Below, piece after piece: positions 1-6,446 of a stretch of DNA of 24,893 nt. The DNA is from Thermoprotei archaeon. GTDB taxonomy: Archaea; Thermoproteota; Thermoprotei; Thermofilales; Thermofilaceae. The translations under genes and the position numbers were made by a program. The stretch lies in contig QMRZ01000007.1 in assembly GCA_003649495.1 (NCBI GenBank), positions 1 to 24,893 on the forward strand, given 5' to 3'. The number at the start of each line of letters is the position of its first letter. Position 1 is the first letter of the stretch. The notes below the pieces were generated by a model, which did not search any database, was not told the origin of the DNA, and was given only the letters and a program-made list of their open reading frames with translations.

Positions 1-1
1 C

Positions 2-130
2 CTAGACCCCCTCGTGGCTAGCAGCATGGATGAGGGGGTGCCAATGCTGCTTAAGGCGCCGGACTCCGAGGTCTCCAGCAAGTTGCGCGAGCTAGCTGAG
101 CAGCTGGACGAGGCGCTGAGCACTGCTTAG
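2..130 (+). CDS. C-terminal end of an Mrp/NBP35-family Fe-S carrier ATPase (partial)
   Basis: An open frame enters from the left edge and stops at TAG 128-130, giving 42 visible residues. It contains DPLVASSMDEGVPMLL, followed by a short APDSEVS stretch and a terminal amphipathic helix. This matches the usual end of Mrp/NBP35/ApbC P-loop ATPases, where a Pro/Asp element is followed by a DEG-P motif, a P-D-S/T element and a final helix. Those proteins hold and pass on Fe-S clusters in the cytoplasm. The Walker motifs lie outside the window, so the family call rests only on this tail. The sufC-sufB operon and ferredoxin a few genes away fit an Fe-S function. Another MinD/ParA-type ATPase is possible. 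Confidence 0.55.
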   Translation, partial: LDPLVASSMDEGVPMLLKAPDSEVSSKLRELAEQLDEALSTA

Positions 131-155
131 CTATAGAGAGGAAAACGCTACGAGG

Positions 156-1208
156 CTAGCCAGTCTGCGACTCGTACTTTACGACCTTCGTGAGCTTGGT
201 GGGCTTGTCGGGGTTCAGGCCGCGCGCCACAGAGGCGTAGTAGGCTATTAGCTGAGCCGCCTTAACCACTGGCAACACGGCGGCATCGCCCTCTACTCCC
301 TCGAATTCAACCTCTGAGCCCTTGAAGTAGGCTTCAACCCCCTCAGCCCTGGGGCCCACGTATACCCACGCGGGCTTGTAGCCCTGAATCTTCTTCAGCG
401 CCACCTCAGACTCCCTGAACGCCTCCCCGCTCCCCAGGAGCAGGTAGACAGGCGTGCCCTCATCCACGAGCTGGAGTGGGCCGTGGAGGAACTCCCTCAC
501 AGCGAACCCCTCGGCGTGTATCATGGCCGCCTCCTTCAGCTTCAGCGCGAACTCTAGGGCTATCGGGTACGTCGCCCCCCTGCCCAGCACGTAGACACTC
601 TCCGAGCTCTTCAGCCCTGAGGCGAGTTCTCTAAGCCTGCCCCTGGCCTCTATTACCTGCTCAGCAGCCTTGACTGCCTCCGTTAAATCGTCAAGGCCGC
701 CCCCAGCTACAGCCCTCACTATCATCAGGCTCGCAGCCAGCTGTACATCGAACGTCTTAGTGGCAGTCACTGCCTTCTCCTCACCAGCTCTTGTCACGAC
801 ACTGTAGTCCGCTAGCTTAGTCAGGGTGCTGCCCGGCGTGTTGGTGATCCCTATGGTGAGCACCCCAGCGGCTTTAGCCTCCTTCACAGCCTCGATGACA
901 TCGCTGCTCTCCCCCGACTGGGAGAAGCCTATGACCACGTACCTGCCCTTCACCGGCTTCCAAGCCTTGAACTCGGATGCAGGCACGGCGGTGAAGTGCA
1001 GGTCTGTGTACTTATTGATCAGGTACTGGAGGTAAAGGCTGGCGTGGAAGCTCGTGCCCGAGCCCACTATGAAGCCCCTCCGCACCTCGGCTCTCCTCAG
1101 AGCATCGGCAACTGCCTCGACCTCGCCCCTACACTCTGAGAGGGTTCTTCGAACGACGCTCGGGCCTTCCACAGCCTCCTTGAACATGTAGTGCTCCTCC
1201 ACCTTCAT
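156..1208 (-). CDS. GlmS-like SIS-domain sugar-phosphate isomerase/deaminase without glutaminase domain
   Basis: This protein of 350 residues has two SIS (sugar isomerase) domains and corresponds to the isomerase half of GlmS. The N-terminal glutamine amidotransferase domain is absent. Visible sugar-phosphate motifs are GSGTSFHA at 49-56, SQSGESSD at 96-103 and EEKAVTATKTF at 143-153. The second SIS domain has LGRGATYPIALE near 208-219 and EGFAVREFLHGP near 233-244. The C-terminal KLTKVVKYE at 338-346 matches the GlmS C-loop that carries a catalytic Lys. Archaeal proteins of this build include the glucosamine-6-phosphate deaminase of Thermococcus (GlmD), so deamination of GlcN-6-P to Fru-6-P plus ammonia is the likeliest role. 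A fructosamine-6-P deaminase-type or other aminosugar isomerase is also possible. The ATG at 1208 is 28 nt from a good TATA box, so the mRNA is probably leaderless. Confidence 0.85.
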   Translation of the reverse strand: MKVEEHYMFKEAVEGPSVVRRTLSECRGEVEAVADALRRAEVRRGFIVGSGTSFHASLYLQYLINKYTDLHFTAVPASEFKAWKPVKGRYVVIGFSQSGESSDVIEAVKEAKAAGVLTIGITNTPGSTLTKLADYSVVTRAGEEKAVTATKTFDVQLAASLMIVRAVAGGGLDDLTEAVKAAEQVIEARGRLRELASGLKSSESVYVLGRGATYPIALEFALKLKEAAMIHAEGFAVREFLHGPLQLVDEGTPVYLLLGSGEAFRESEVALKKIQGYKPAWVYVGPRAEGVEAYFKGSEVEFEGVEGDAAVLPVVKAAQLIAYYASVARGLNPDKPTKLTKVVKYESQTG

Positions 1209-1231
1209 CGGCCTATGAAGGCTCTCAGAAT

Positions 1232-1239
1232 GTTATAAA
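1232..1239 (-). promoter_or_regulatory. TATA box of the SIS-domain gene
   Basis: On the minus strand this reads TTTATAAC. Its centre lies about 28 nt before the ATG at 1208, so transcription should begin at or next to the start codon. Confidence 0.6.
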
Positions 1240-1246
1240 GAGTGCG

Positions 1247-1819
1247 TTACCTCCGCTTAATTAAGCCCCTCTCAGCTAGCTTCTCAGCAGCTCGCCGCAG
1301 CACTCCTCTCACCAGCGGCCTGAGCGATAGACCACCCAGCTTCCTAGCTGCTGCTCTGACGCTGCCGCTCTTGACGAATACCTCCAGCACCGTGCGCTCC
1401 TCCCAGCTCAGGTCATCCAGCTTCTCCAGGGCGAGCCTGGCCACCTCGACGGGCGTCTCCTCGTACCTCCAGCTGAACTCCGAGTCGCTGGGGGGCACGT
1501 CGAACTTCTCAATCCACTTAAACTTTATCACGGTCACCGGAGTGTTAGCCCTGATGCTGGGGTAGTGCTGCCTCAGCGCCTTTAGGAGCTCGTAGAGGCT
1601 GGAGAAGCCGTCCAGCCTAGCATCCTCCTCAGTTAAGTCTATCAGCTTCTTCCTCTCGATCCCCGTTATCCGAACCCTCCCCAGCACTAGGCCTCCACAG
1701 TAGACCAGTACTGTGTCGCCAACCCTGTACTTGATGTTGCCTAGCCTAATGGTGCACGTCTTGGAACCCCTCAGTAGCTCGGAGAGGTATTTCTTGGAGA
1801 ACATTAATGGCCTCGGCAT
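1247..1819 (-). CDS. ASCH-domain protein with C-terminal helical/HTH-like region
   Basis: This protein of 190 residues starts like an ASCH domain, a PUA-related beta-barrel that binds RNA or nucleotides. FSKKYLSELLRGSKTCTIRLG at 7-27 holds the family's K-T-x-R element, YRVGDTVLVY at 31-40 forms the following strand pair, and DARLDGFSSLYELLKAL at 66-82 is the typical D-GF helix. The last 55 residues (DLSWEERTVLEVFVKSGSVRAAARKLGG onward) look like a helix-turn-helix or sigma-70-region-4-like fold, often seen fused to archaeal ASCH domains. RNA binding or translation-linked regulation is plausible but not shown. The ATG at 1819 is about 27 nt from CTTTAAAG, which suggests a leaderless transcript separate from sufCB. 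The TAA stop abuts the promoter of the next gene. Confidence 0.75.
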   Translation of the reverse strand: MPRPLMFSKKYLSELLRGSKTCTIRLGNIKYRVGDTVLVYCGGLVLGRVRITGIERKKLIDLTEEDARLDGFSSLYELLKALRQHYPSIRANTPVTVIKFKWIEKFDVPPSDSEFSWRYEETPVEVARLALEKLDDLSWEERTVLEVFVKSGSVRAAARKLGGLSLRPLVRGVLRRAAEKLAERGLIKRR

Positions 1820-1842
1820 CCCCGGGCATGGGGGCTTAGAGG

Positions 1843-1850
1843 CTTTAAAG
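1843..1850 (-). promoter_or_regulatory. TATA box of the ASCH gene
   Basis: A CTTTAAAG box is centred about 27 nt before the ATG at 1819, in the 61-nt gap after sufB. It indicates that the ASCH gene has its own promoter. Confidence 0.55.
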
Positions 1851-1880
1851 GCGTTGCTGCTCCGCCCTGGACGACGACCC

Positions 1881-2921
1881 TCATCCTACAGCCTTCCTGG
1901 CCAGTATACTCAAGACAGCTTCTACCTGAGGTCTCATGACTTTCGGCAACCCCTTTATCCCGGTCTCGAGGAAGCCTCTCACCAGGAGGGAGGTTGCCTC
2001 CTCCTCAGTGAAGCCCCTTGACATGAGGTAGTAGAGCTCCTCCTCTGAGATCTTGCCTATGGCAGCCTCGTGCGTCAGCTGCGAGCCCCCATGCAGCGAG
2101 CAGAGTATCGGCGCTGTCTCTATCCTCGAGTCGGGAGAAAGCTGCAGCCCCCTACACTCTATGTGGCCCCTGGAGCCCGGAGCCCTCGCCTCTATCCTCG
2201 TCGGCAGCCTCAGGGCTGCTCCCCTGACCGCCACAGCTCTTGCAAGCACCTCCCCCCTACTGCCCTCCCCAGCCAGGATCAAAGTAGAGCTTATCGTTGT
2301 AGAGGAGCCGGGGCTAGCGACGTAGAGTGTCGATAGCAGGGCAGTAGCCCTCCGCTCCAGGAGCGCCCTCGAGTCGGACGTTAAGGTGGATGGCGACTTT
2401 AGGCAGGTGTAGAATTGCGTGAAGCTGCCCCCCTCCCCAACCTCCACGCCGGTCTTAGCGGTCACCCTAGTCTCCCTCATCCAGCTGTGAATCATCACAT
2501 AGTTGAGCCGCGCACCCCTCCGCAGATACACCTCCGTGTAGCCCTTGTGCGCCTCTCCGCGCTCAGTACTCGCGCAGGCCGAGGTCATGAGGACTTCGCT
2601 GCCCTCATCAACCACAACTATGTTGTGGACGAGCTGCTCCGCCTCGCTCACCACGAAGCAGAAGGTGAGGGGGGCCTGGATGCGCAGCCCCGGCGGCACG
2701 TAGAGGAAGGCTCCATGGAGCCCTACCCCCTCCTCCCTCGGCAGTGCGCGCCAGAGCAGCTTCCTAACCCAGCTATGCCTGCTTACAGCCTCTCTGAGGG
2801 GCTCTAGGAGTAGTCCCCTACGCCTCAGGCTATCAGCGACTACCCGCCTCAACACGTCGTAGTTCCTCTGCAGGTAGAGAGCCGTGCCGCCAGCCCTCGC
2901 TAGCTCATCAACTACGCTCAT
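1881..2921 (-). CDS. sufB: SufB/SufD-family Fe-S cluster scaffold
   Basis: This protein of 346 residues belongs to the SufB/SufD beta-helix family. With the SufC ATPase it forms the scaffold on which Fe-S clusters are assembled in the cytoplasm. It resembles SufB rather than SufD at the C-terminus. Numbered from the GTG at 2930, Cys277 (TAPILCSLHGG) corresponds to the conserved SufB cysteine and HEAAIGKI at 287-294 to its His-Glu motif. LYYLMSRGFTEEEATSLLVRGF then gives the family's SufC-binding helix. It is shorter than bacterial SufB (about 495 residues). The ATG at 2921 is preferred over the GTG at 2930 because a GGGAGGTG ribosome-binding site lies 6 nt before it. It overlaps the 3' end of sufC by 14 nt, so the two genes are translationally linked. 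Confidence 0.9.
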   Translation of the reverse strand: MSVVDELARAGGTALYLQRNYDVLRRVVADSLRRRGLLLEPLREAVSRHSWVRKLLWRALPREEGVGLHGAFLYVPPGLRIQAPLTFCFVVSEAEQLVHNIVVVDEGSEVLMTSACASTERGEAHKGYTEVYLRRGARLNYVMIHSWMRETRVTAKTGVEVGEGGSFTQFYTCLKSPSTLTSDSRALLERRATALLSTLYVASPGSSTTISSTLILAGEGSRGEVLARAVAVRGAALRLPTRIEARAPGSRGHIECRGLQLSPDSRIETAPILCSLHGGSQLTHEAAIGKISEEELYYLMSRGFTEEEATSLLVRGFLETGIKGLPKVMRPQVEAVLSILARKAVG

Positions 2922-3630
2922 TAGCCCCACCTCCCGCCAGCCCGCTGTACCCCTTAGCCCTTACCTCCCTTAACAGGTGAGGCAGCTCGCCCGAGGCCAC
3001 TATCCTGCCGTCAATCATCACGTGAGCCTCATCCACCCTCCTCAAGTACTCAGCTACGATACCCGTGTGGGTGACTAGCAGCACTGCAGCTCCCCTCTCG
3101 ACTAGCCTGTTAATAGCCTTCCCGACCACCCTTATGCTCTCCAGGTCGACACCGCTATCCGGCTCGTCCAGCAGTGCCAGCTTGGGGCGCTGCAGTATCG
3201 TTAAGGCCAGCTCAACGCGCTTACTCTCGCCCCCACTAAATCCCTTGTGGAGCTCCCTATTGAGCAGCTCCTCAAGGCCCAGCCCCGAGACGTCGGCGGG
3301 CGATGTGCCGTAGAGCCTGCACAGCTCCCTAATGAGGCGTGAGAGCGTGACTCCTATGGGCCTAGTGCTCTGGTACGCCATGGCTATACCCATCCTGGCC
3401 CTCTCGTGGGGCTTGAGGTCTCTCATATCCCGCCCCTCGAACATTATCTCCCCCTCGACCACAGTGTAGCCGGGGATCCCCATGATTGCCTTGAGGAGCG
3501 TGCTCTTGCCGCTGCCGTTAGGCCCCATCAAGATGTGTAGCTCTCCTCTCTCAATCTCTAGGTTTATTCCCTTGACTACCCTCCTCCCCGCGACTGCGAC
3601 GTGTAGATTCCTGAGCTCGAGGAGAGCCAT
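2908..3630 (-). CDS. sufC: SufC ATPase of the Fe-S assembly complex
   Basis: This ABC-type ATPase of 240 residues has all catalytic elements: Walker A GPNGSGKST at 36-44, Q-loop Gln87, signature FSGGESKR at 131-138, Walker B LALLDEPDSGVD at 151-162 and H-loop His188. SGGE with ESKR and the DEPDSGVD (rather than DEPT) sequence are characteristic of SufC as opposed to transport ATPases. It powers conformational changes of the SufB scaffold. It is the first gene of a two-gene sufC-sufB operon. This is the minimal SufBC arrangement thought to be ancestral and common in archaea; no sufD, sufS or sufE is visible here. The ATG at 3630 follows a TATA-like box by about 34 nt, leaving a very short leader. 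Confidence 0.93.
   Translation of the reverse strand: MALLELRNLHVAVAGRRVVKGINLEIERGELHILMGPNGSGKSTLLKAIMGIPGYTVVEGEIMFEGRDMRDLKPHERARMGIAMAYQSTRPIGVTLSRLIRELCRLYGTSPADVSGLGLEELLNRELHKGFSGGESKRVELALTILQRPKLALLDEPDSGVDLESIRVVGKAINRLVERGAAVLLVTHTGIVAEYLRRVDEAHVMIDGRIVASGELPHLLREVRAKGYSGLAGGGANERS
2928..2935 (-). promoter_or_regulatory. Shine-Dalgarno site of sufB
   Basis: GGGAGGTG on the minus strand ends 6 nt before ATG 2921. It includes the competing GTG codon at 2930-2928, and this decides the start in favour of the ATG. Confidence 0.6.
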
Positions 3631-3659
3631 GGAATGTCACCGGCATACCACCAGGGGCT

Positions 3660-3668
3660 TTATTTAAA
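3660..3668 (-). promoter_or_regulatory. TATA box of the sufCB operon
   Basis: The minus strand reads TTTAAATAA, centred about 34 nt before the sufC ATG. A leader of roughly 8 nt is expected. Confidence 0.6.
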
Positions 3669-3688
3669 CATGCCGTTACGCCACACAG

Positions 3689-3695
3689 CTTAAAT
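3689..3695 (+). promoter_or_regulatory. TATA-like box ahead of the C/D sRNA candidate
   Basis: CTTAAAT is centred at 3692, about 26-28 nt before the predicted 5' end of the sRNA at 3718-3720. It is separate from the sufC box on the other strand. Confidence 0.45.
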
Positions 3696-3717
3696 CCAGA
3701 CGCTTACACTCTACATT

Positions 3718-3778
3718 GGGCAGTGATGAATCGTGACCCGGCCTGAGCGGTGATTGGGGCCGTCGCATCTGAGCATCT
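3718..3778 (+). ncRNA. Candidate C/D-box guide sRNA
   Basis: The intergenic DNA holds all four boxes of an archaeal C/D sRNA in order. They are C box GTGATGA (3723-3729, perfect consensus), D' box CTGA (3743-3746), a C' box GTGATTG (3750-3756, degenerate but with the TGAT core) and D box CTGA (3769-3772). The spacers are 13, 3 and 12 nt, which are typical lengths for archaeal guides and for the D'-C' loop. A TATA-like box lies the right distance upstream. The terminal stem is weak, with only two clear pairs (GC/GC) next to the C and D boxes. Such RNAs guide 2'-O-methylation by fibrillarin with L7Ae and Nop5. The D guide would pair with a target reading ATGCGACGGCCC and the D' guide with GCCGGGTCACGAT. 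I could not assign the target RNA. Confidence 0.55.
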
Positions 3779-3799
3779 CCTTAGCTGATCAGCAGAAAA

Positions 3800-3807
3800 C
3801 TTGAATA
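3800..3807 (+). promoter_or_regulatory. Possible TATA-like box of the ferredoxin gene
   Basis: CTTGAATA is centred about 37 nt before ATG 3841. This would leave a leader of about 11 nt containing the purine-rich GAGGCGAGGG that precedes the start. It is a poor match to the consensus. Confidence 0.3.
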
Positions 3808-3840
3808 GTTGGGGAGTTTGATAACCCGAGGCGAGGGAAG

Positions 3841-4086
3841 ATGGCTAAGAAGTTTGAAGTAACTATAGATAGGGACGCGTGCATCGCCGATGGAGCTTGT
3901 GCAGCCCTCTGCCCGGACGTCTTCGAGCTGAGTGAGGAGGATGGGAAAGCACAGATAGTCAAGAAGTTCAGGGTTGGCGACGACCCGGGGAAAGGATTAG
4001 TGCCCGGAGACCTCGAGGAGTGCGTCAAGAGCGCTGCAGAAGCCTGCCCCGTCCAGATAATCTCGGTGAAGGAGGTCGAGGAGTAG
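3841..4086 (+). CDS. Single-cluster ferredoxin with Asp cluster ligand
   Basis: This small acidic ferredoxin of 81 residues resembles the Pyrococcus furiosus protein. The cluster motif is Cys14-x2-Asp17-x2-Cys20, so the usual second cysteine is Asp, and the remote ligand is Cys69 in EACP. Cys24 and Cys61 occupy the positions that form a disulfide in the Pyrococcus protein. In that family the Asp ligand gives an easily converted [3Fe-4S]/[4Fe-4S] cluster and a tuned potential. Here the region between the two halves (about 38-58) is roughly a dozen residues longer than in Pyrococcus. It probably carries electrons for oxidoreductases in the cytoplasm. A GAGG-type ribosome-binding site precedes the ATG. 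It is monocistronic and ends in a T-run shared with the convergent neighbour. Confidence 0.9.
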   Translation: MAKKFEVTIDRDACIADGACAALCPDVFELSEEDGKAQIVKKFRVGDDPGKGLVPGDLEECVKSAAEACPVQIISVKEVEE

Positions 4087-4105
4087 GGGGGACTCTGGCA
4101 CCTGC

Positions 4106-4113
4106 TCTTTTTT
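4106..4113 (+). terminator. T-run after the ferredoxin gene
   Basis: A run of seven T (CTTTTTTTA, 4107-4113) follows the ferredoxin stop by about 20 nt, with no strong hairpin. This is the usual form of intrinsic archaeal terminators. It overlaps the stop of the convergent gene. Confidence 0.4.
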
Positions 4114-4849
4114 AGCGGTGCTCTGTCTCGACTTCCTCGGGCGGGTCTGCTGCGATGGCCGCCGCCCGCTCGACGAGTGGAGGACTTATGAAGGGCCAGC
4201 CAGCCTGGGAGAGGATCGCCGCTGGCCTCTCGAGGAATGAGATGTAATACTCGCGGGCAGTGAGCTCGATCAGCTGAAGCTTGTCCACGAGGACTATGTA
4301 CACGTAGTGGAGCTTCGCCTCCAGTAGTTCATCGAACTTCACAGGAGGCTTGGAGTAGTACGAGTCTATCAGATTCTTGAAGTGGGAGATGCCCCACCTA
4401 ACTCTCTCCTCGGGCGGGAGGAACATTATGTAGGGCAGCTGTAGGATGTGGAAGGGGGGGACTGCTACCGCGAACTCGTCGGCGTACCTGCTGTACCTAG
4501 CGACCTTGCTTAGCTCTCTAGCCATCCTGTAGGCCACGGGGTCTAGCGAGTTCTCAGGAGGCACGAACCCCGTCTCAACCTCGACTATCAGGCTCCTCCC
4601 ATCCCTAATCCCATATACGTCGCACACGAGGCTTGGCGCGAGCTCGTGTTCAACCTCCACCTCATAGCCCCTCGAGAGGAGGTGAGCCGCGACCACCAGC
4701 TCCATCACGGTATGGTTTGAGCTTATGACGCGGCGGAGGGCCAGCTCCTTGAGCTTATCGCCTAGCTGCTCAAGCCTGTGCCGCGCGCCCGGATCCAGCT
4801 TCTCCCCCAGGGATGCTATGGCCGCATCGATGTCCTCTACGAGACCCAC
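4112..4849 (-). CDS. Uncharacterised protein with PD-(D/E)XK nuclease-like core
   Basis: I do not recognise a named family. The central region has the order of elements of the restriction-endonuclease-like fold. A helix carries HTVMELVVAAHLLSRGYEV (Glu57), a strand carries LVCDVYG (Asp84), and another carries SLIVEVETG (Glu97 and Glu99), in place of the D-(D/E)-x-K signature; the numbering is from the GTG at 4870. The final E-x-E has no Lys, so activity is uncertain. The N-terminal 50 residues are predicted helical and the C-terminal half is rich in aromatic residues and Pro. No signal or membrane segment is seen. The start at GTG 4849 (residue 8 of the longest frame) is preferred because a TATA box sits directly over 4871-4878. 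That fits leaderless initiation at 4849 but not at GTG 4870. The gene is monocistronic. Confidence 0.6.
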   Translation of the reverse strand: MGLVEDIDAAIASLGEKLDPGARHRLEQLGDKLKELALRRVISSNHTVMELVVAAHLLSRGYEVEVEHELAPSLVCDVYGIRDGRSLIVEVETGFVPPENSLDPVAYRMARELSKVARYSRYADEFAVAVPPFHILQLPYIMFLPPEERVRWGISHFKNLIDSYYSKPPVKFDELLEAKLHYVYIVLVDKLQLIELTAREYYISFLERPAAILSQAGWPFISPPLVERAAAIAADPPEEVETEHR

Positions 4850-4870
4850 GTGCGAGGGACTCGTGACCAC

Positions 4871-4878
4871 ATTATAAG
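4871..4878 (-). promoter_or_regulatory. TATA box that decides the start of the 4112-4849 gene
   Basis: CTTATAAT on the minus strand touches the upstream GTG candidate (4870). It lies about 25 nt before the in-frame GTG at 4849, which favours the latter. Confidence 0.55.
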
Positions 4879-4915
4879 ATAACGATTAGGTTACTACCCG
4901 TTGCCTCAGCCCGTC

Positions 4916-6364
4916 TCAAGCCTCCTCCCCCACCAGCTTCCTCCGAGCCCTCCTCACGCCTCCCCTGAGGCTGTAAGCCTTGAAACCCAGCTTCCTGAGT
5001 AGGTAGGCCGCTTCGAGGCTTAAAGCTCCCTCATCGCAGACCAACACGTAGGTGGCCGAGGGATTCAGCTCATCCACCTTCTCCAGGAGCTCGTCAAAGT
5101 CCACGTGGATGGAGCCTGGTATGTGCCATTTCCTGAACTTGCTCTCGCTCCTTAGGTCTAGCACTACTGCCCCCTTAGGCACGGCATCTACCTCGAGCCC
5201 CTCCAGCCTCTCCTCCACGCTCACGCTCCTGAGGTCGTACTCCTTGACGTTCATGAGAGCCTCCTCGAGGAGGGAGGGATCCAGCTTCTCCTCCTCCGCC
5301 TCCACCTCCTCCAGGCTGACATGAGTGCGGGGATGCTCCGCAAATGCTCCGCAGTACTCCTTTACTCTAGCTGACGCGTCGTAGGTCCCCACCTCGCGGG
5401 CTAGCGCGATTATGTCGTCCTTATCGAAGCCTATGAGGGGCCTCAATACGGGCATCTTGACGGCCATGGAGGCCACGTACAGGTTCCTGAGAGTCTGGGA
5501 GGCCGCCTGCCCCAGCGACTCGCCTGTGACGATGGCCTCTGCCCCCACCTTCCTTGCCAGGGCCTCAGCCGCCCTGTACATATACCTCTTGAGAATCACG
5601 TTCAGCAGCGAGATGTCACACTTCCTCCTCAGCTCCCTCAGGAGCTTCCTGAAGTCAACCACGTAGAGCTTCGGCCTGTACCCGTAGCTCCACTCATCGG
5701 CTAGGACCTTAAGGACGTGGAGGGCGCTTAGCTCCTGGACGGGGCCTCCGAGATTGCAGAGCAGGTAGTAGACTTCCGCCCCCCTCCTCAGCATGTACCA
5801 GGCGGCTATGGGCGAGTCAAAACCGCCTGACACTAGAGCTAGGACTCTGCCCTCACTGCCCACAGGCAGCCCCCCATAGGCCCTCAAGACCTCGGTGTAG
5901 AGGTAGGCCCGGCCCTCCCTAACCTCCACGAACGCGGTCACCTCCGGCCTCTCCAGATCCACCTTGCTGCCATACTTCAGCAGAGCAGCTCCTAGGGCCT
6001 TCTCCACGTCCATTGAGGTGAAGGCGTGCCTGCCAGCTCTCCTGGCTCTTACCGCGAAGGCCCTCCCCCTCACCTTATCAGCGAAGAAGGCCTCTGCCCT
6101 CTCAACTAAGTCCTCAAGGCCGGTGAACTCCACTTCGTGAGCGATGGAGAGCGACTTTATGCCGAAGACGTGCCTGAGGACTTCAGCTGCCCTCTTCTCG
6201 TCCCCAGCGTAGATGAAGATCCTGCCCCTCTCCCTCCTGATCGCATAGGGTATCGAGTGAGTGCGCAGCGCGTCGTCTATGTTCCTGAGTAGCAGGCGCT
6301 CAAACCTCTCCCTAGTCCCTCTACCCTTTATTGTGATCTCGCCCATTCGGACTAGTATTACCAC
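4916..6364 (-). CDS. thiI: tRNA 4-thiouridine synthase ThiI with C-terminal rhodanese domain
   Basis: This protein of 482 residues has the full E. coli-type layout. An N-terminal ferredoxin-like region and THUMP domain (about 1-165) bind tRNA. A PP-loop ATPase domain has SGGFDSP at 179-185 and GESLGQAASQT at 281-291. A rhodanese domain occupies about 395-475. Cys338 (KEYCGAF) matches the catalytic cysteine of the PP-loop domain and Cys443 (LVCDEGA) is the rhodanese persulfide cysteine. The enzyme adenylates U8 of tRNA and transfers sulfur from the Cys443 persulfide. In bacteria it also supplies sulfur for thiamine thiazole. Many archaeal ThiI proteins lack the rhodanese domain. The GTG at 6364 lies 26 nt after a TATA box, so it is probably leaderless. 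Confidence 0.92.
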   Translation of the reverse strand: MVILVRMGEITIKGRGTRERFERLLLRNIDDALRTHSIPYAIRRERGRIFIYAGDEKRAAEVLRHVFGIKSLSIAHEVEFTGLEDLVERAEAFFADKVRGRAFAVRARRAGRHAFTSMDVEKALGAALLKYGSKVDLERPEVTAFVEVREGRAYLYTEVLRAYGGLPVGSEGRVLALVSGGFDSPIAAWYMLRRGAEVYYLLCNLGGPVQELSALHVLKVLADEWSYGYRPKLYVVDFRKLLRELRRKCDISLLNVILKRYMYRAAEALARKVGAEAIVTGESLGQAASQTLRNLYVASMAVKMPVLRPLIGFDKDDIIALAREVGTYDASARVKEYCGAFAEHPRTHVSLEEVEAEEEKLDPSLLEEALMNVKEYDLRSVSVEERLEGLEVDAVPKGAVVLDLRSESKFRKWHIPGSIHVDFDELLEKVDELNPSATYVLVCDEGALSLEAAYLLRKLGFKAYSLRGGVRRARRKLVGEEA

Positions 6365-6385
6365 AGGCTGGAGTGTGAGCAGCGG

Positions 6386-6394
6386 TTTTTAAGC
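6386..6394 (-). promoter_or_regulatory. TATA box of thiI
   Basis: The minus strand reads GCTTAAAAA, centred 26 nt before GTG 6364. It lies back to back with the hypF promoter in an 82-bp divergent gap. Confidence 0.55.
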
Positions 6395-6411
6395 ATAGGT
6401 TGCGGGAAAGT

Positions 6412-6419
6412 CTTTATGA
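6412..6419 (+). promoter_or_regulatory. TATA-like box of the hypF-prs operon
   Basis: CTTTATGA is centred about 31 nt before ATG 6447. A leader of a few nt, containing the GAGGG just before the ATG, is expected. Confidence 0.45.
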
Positions 6420-6446
6420 GTTATCATGTGTTGAGAGGCTGAGGGC

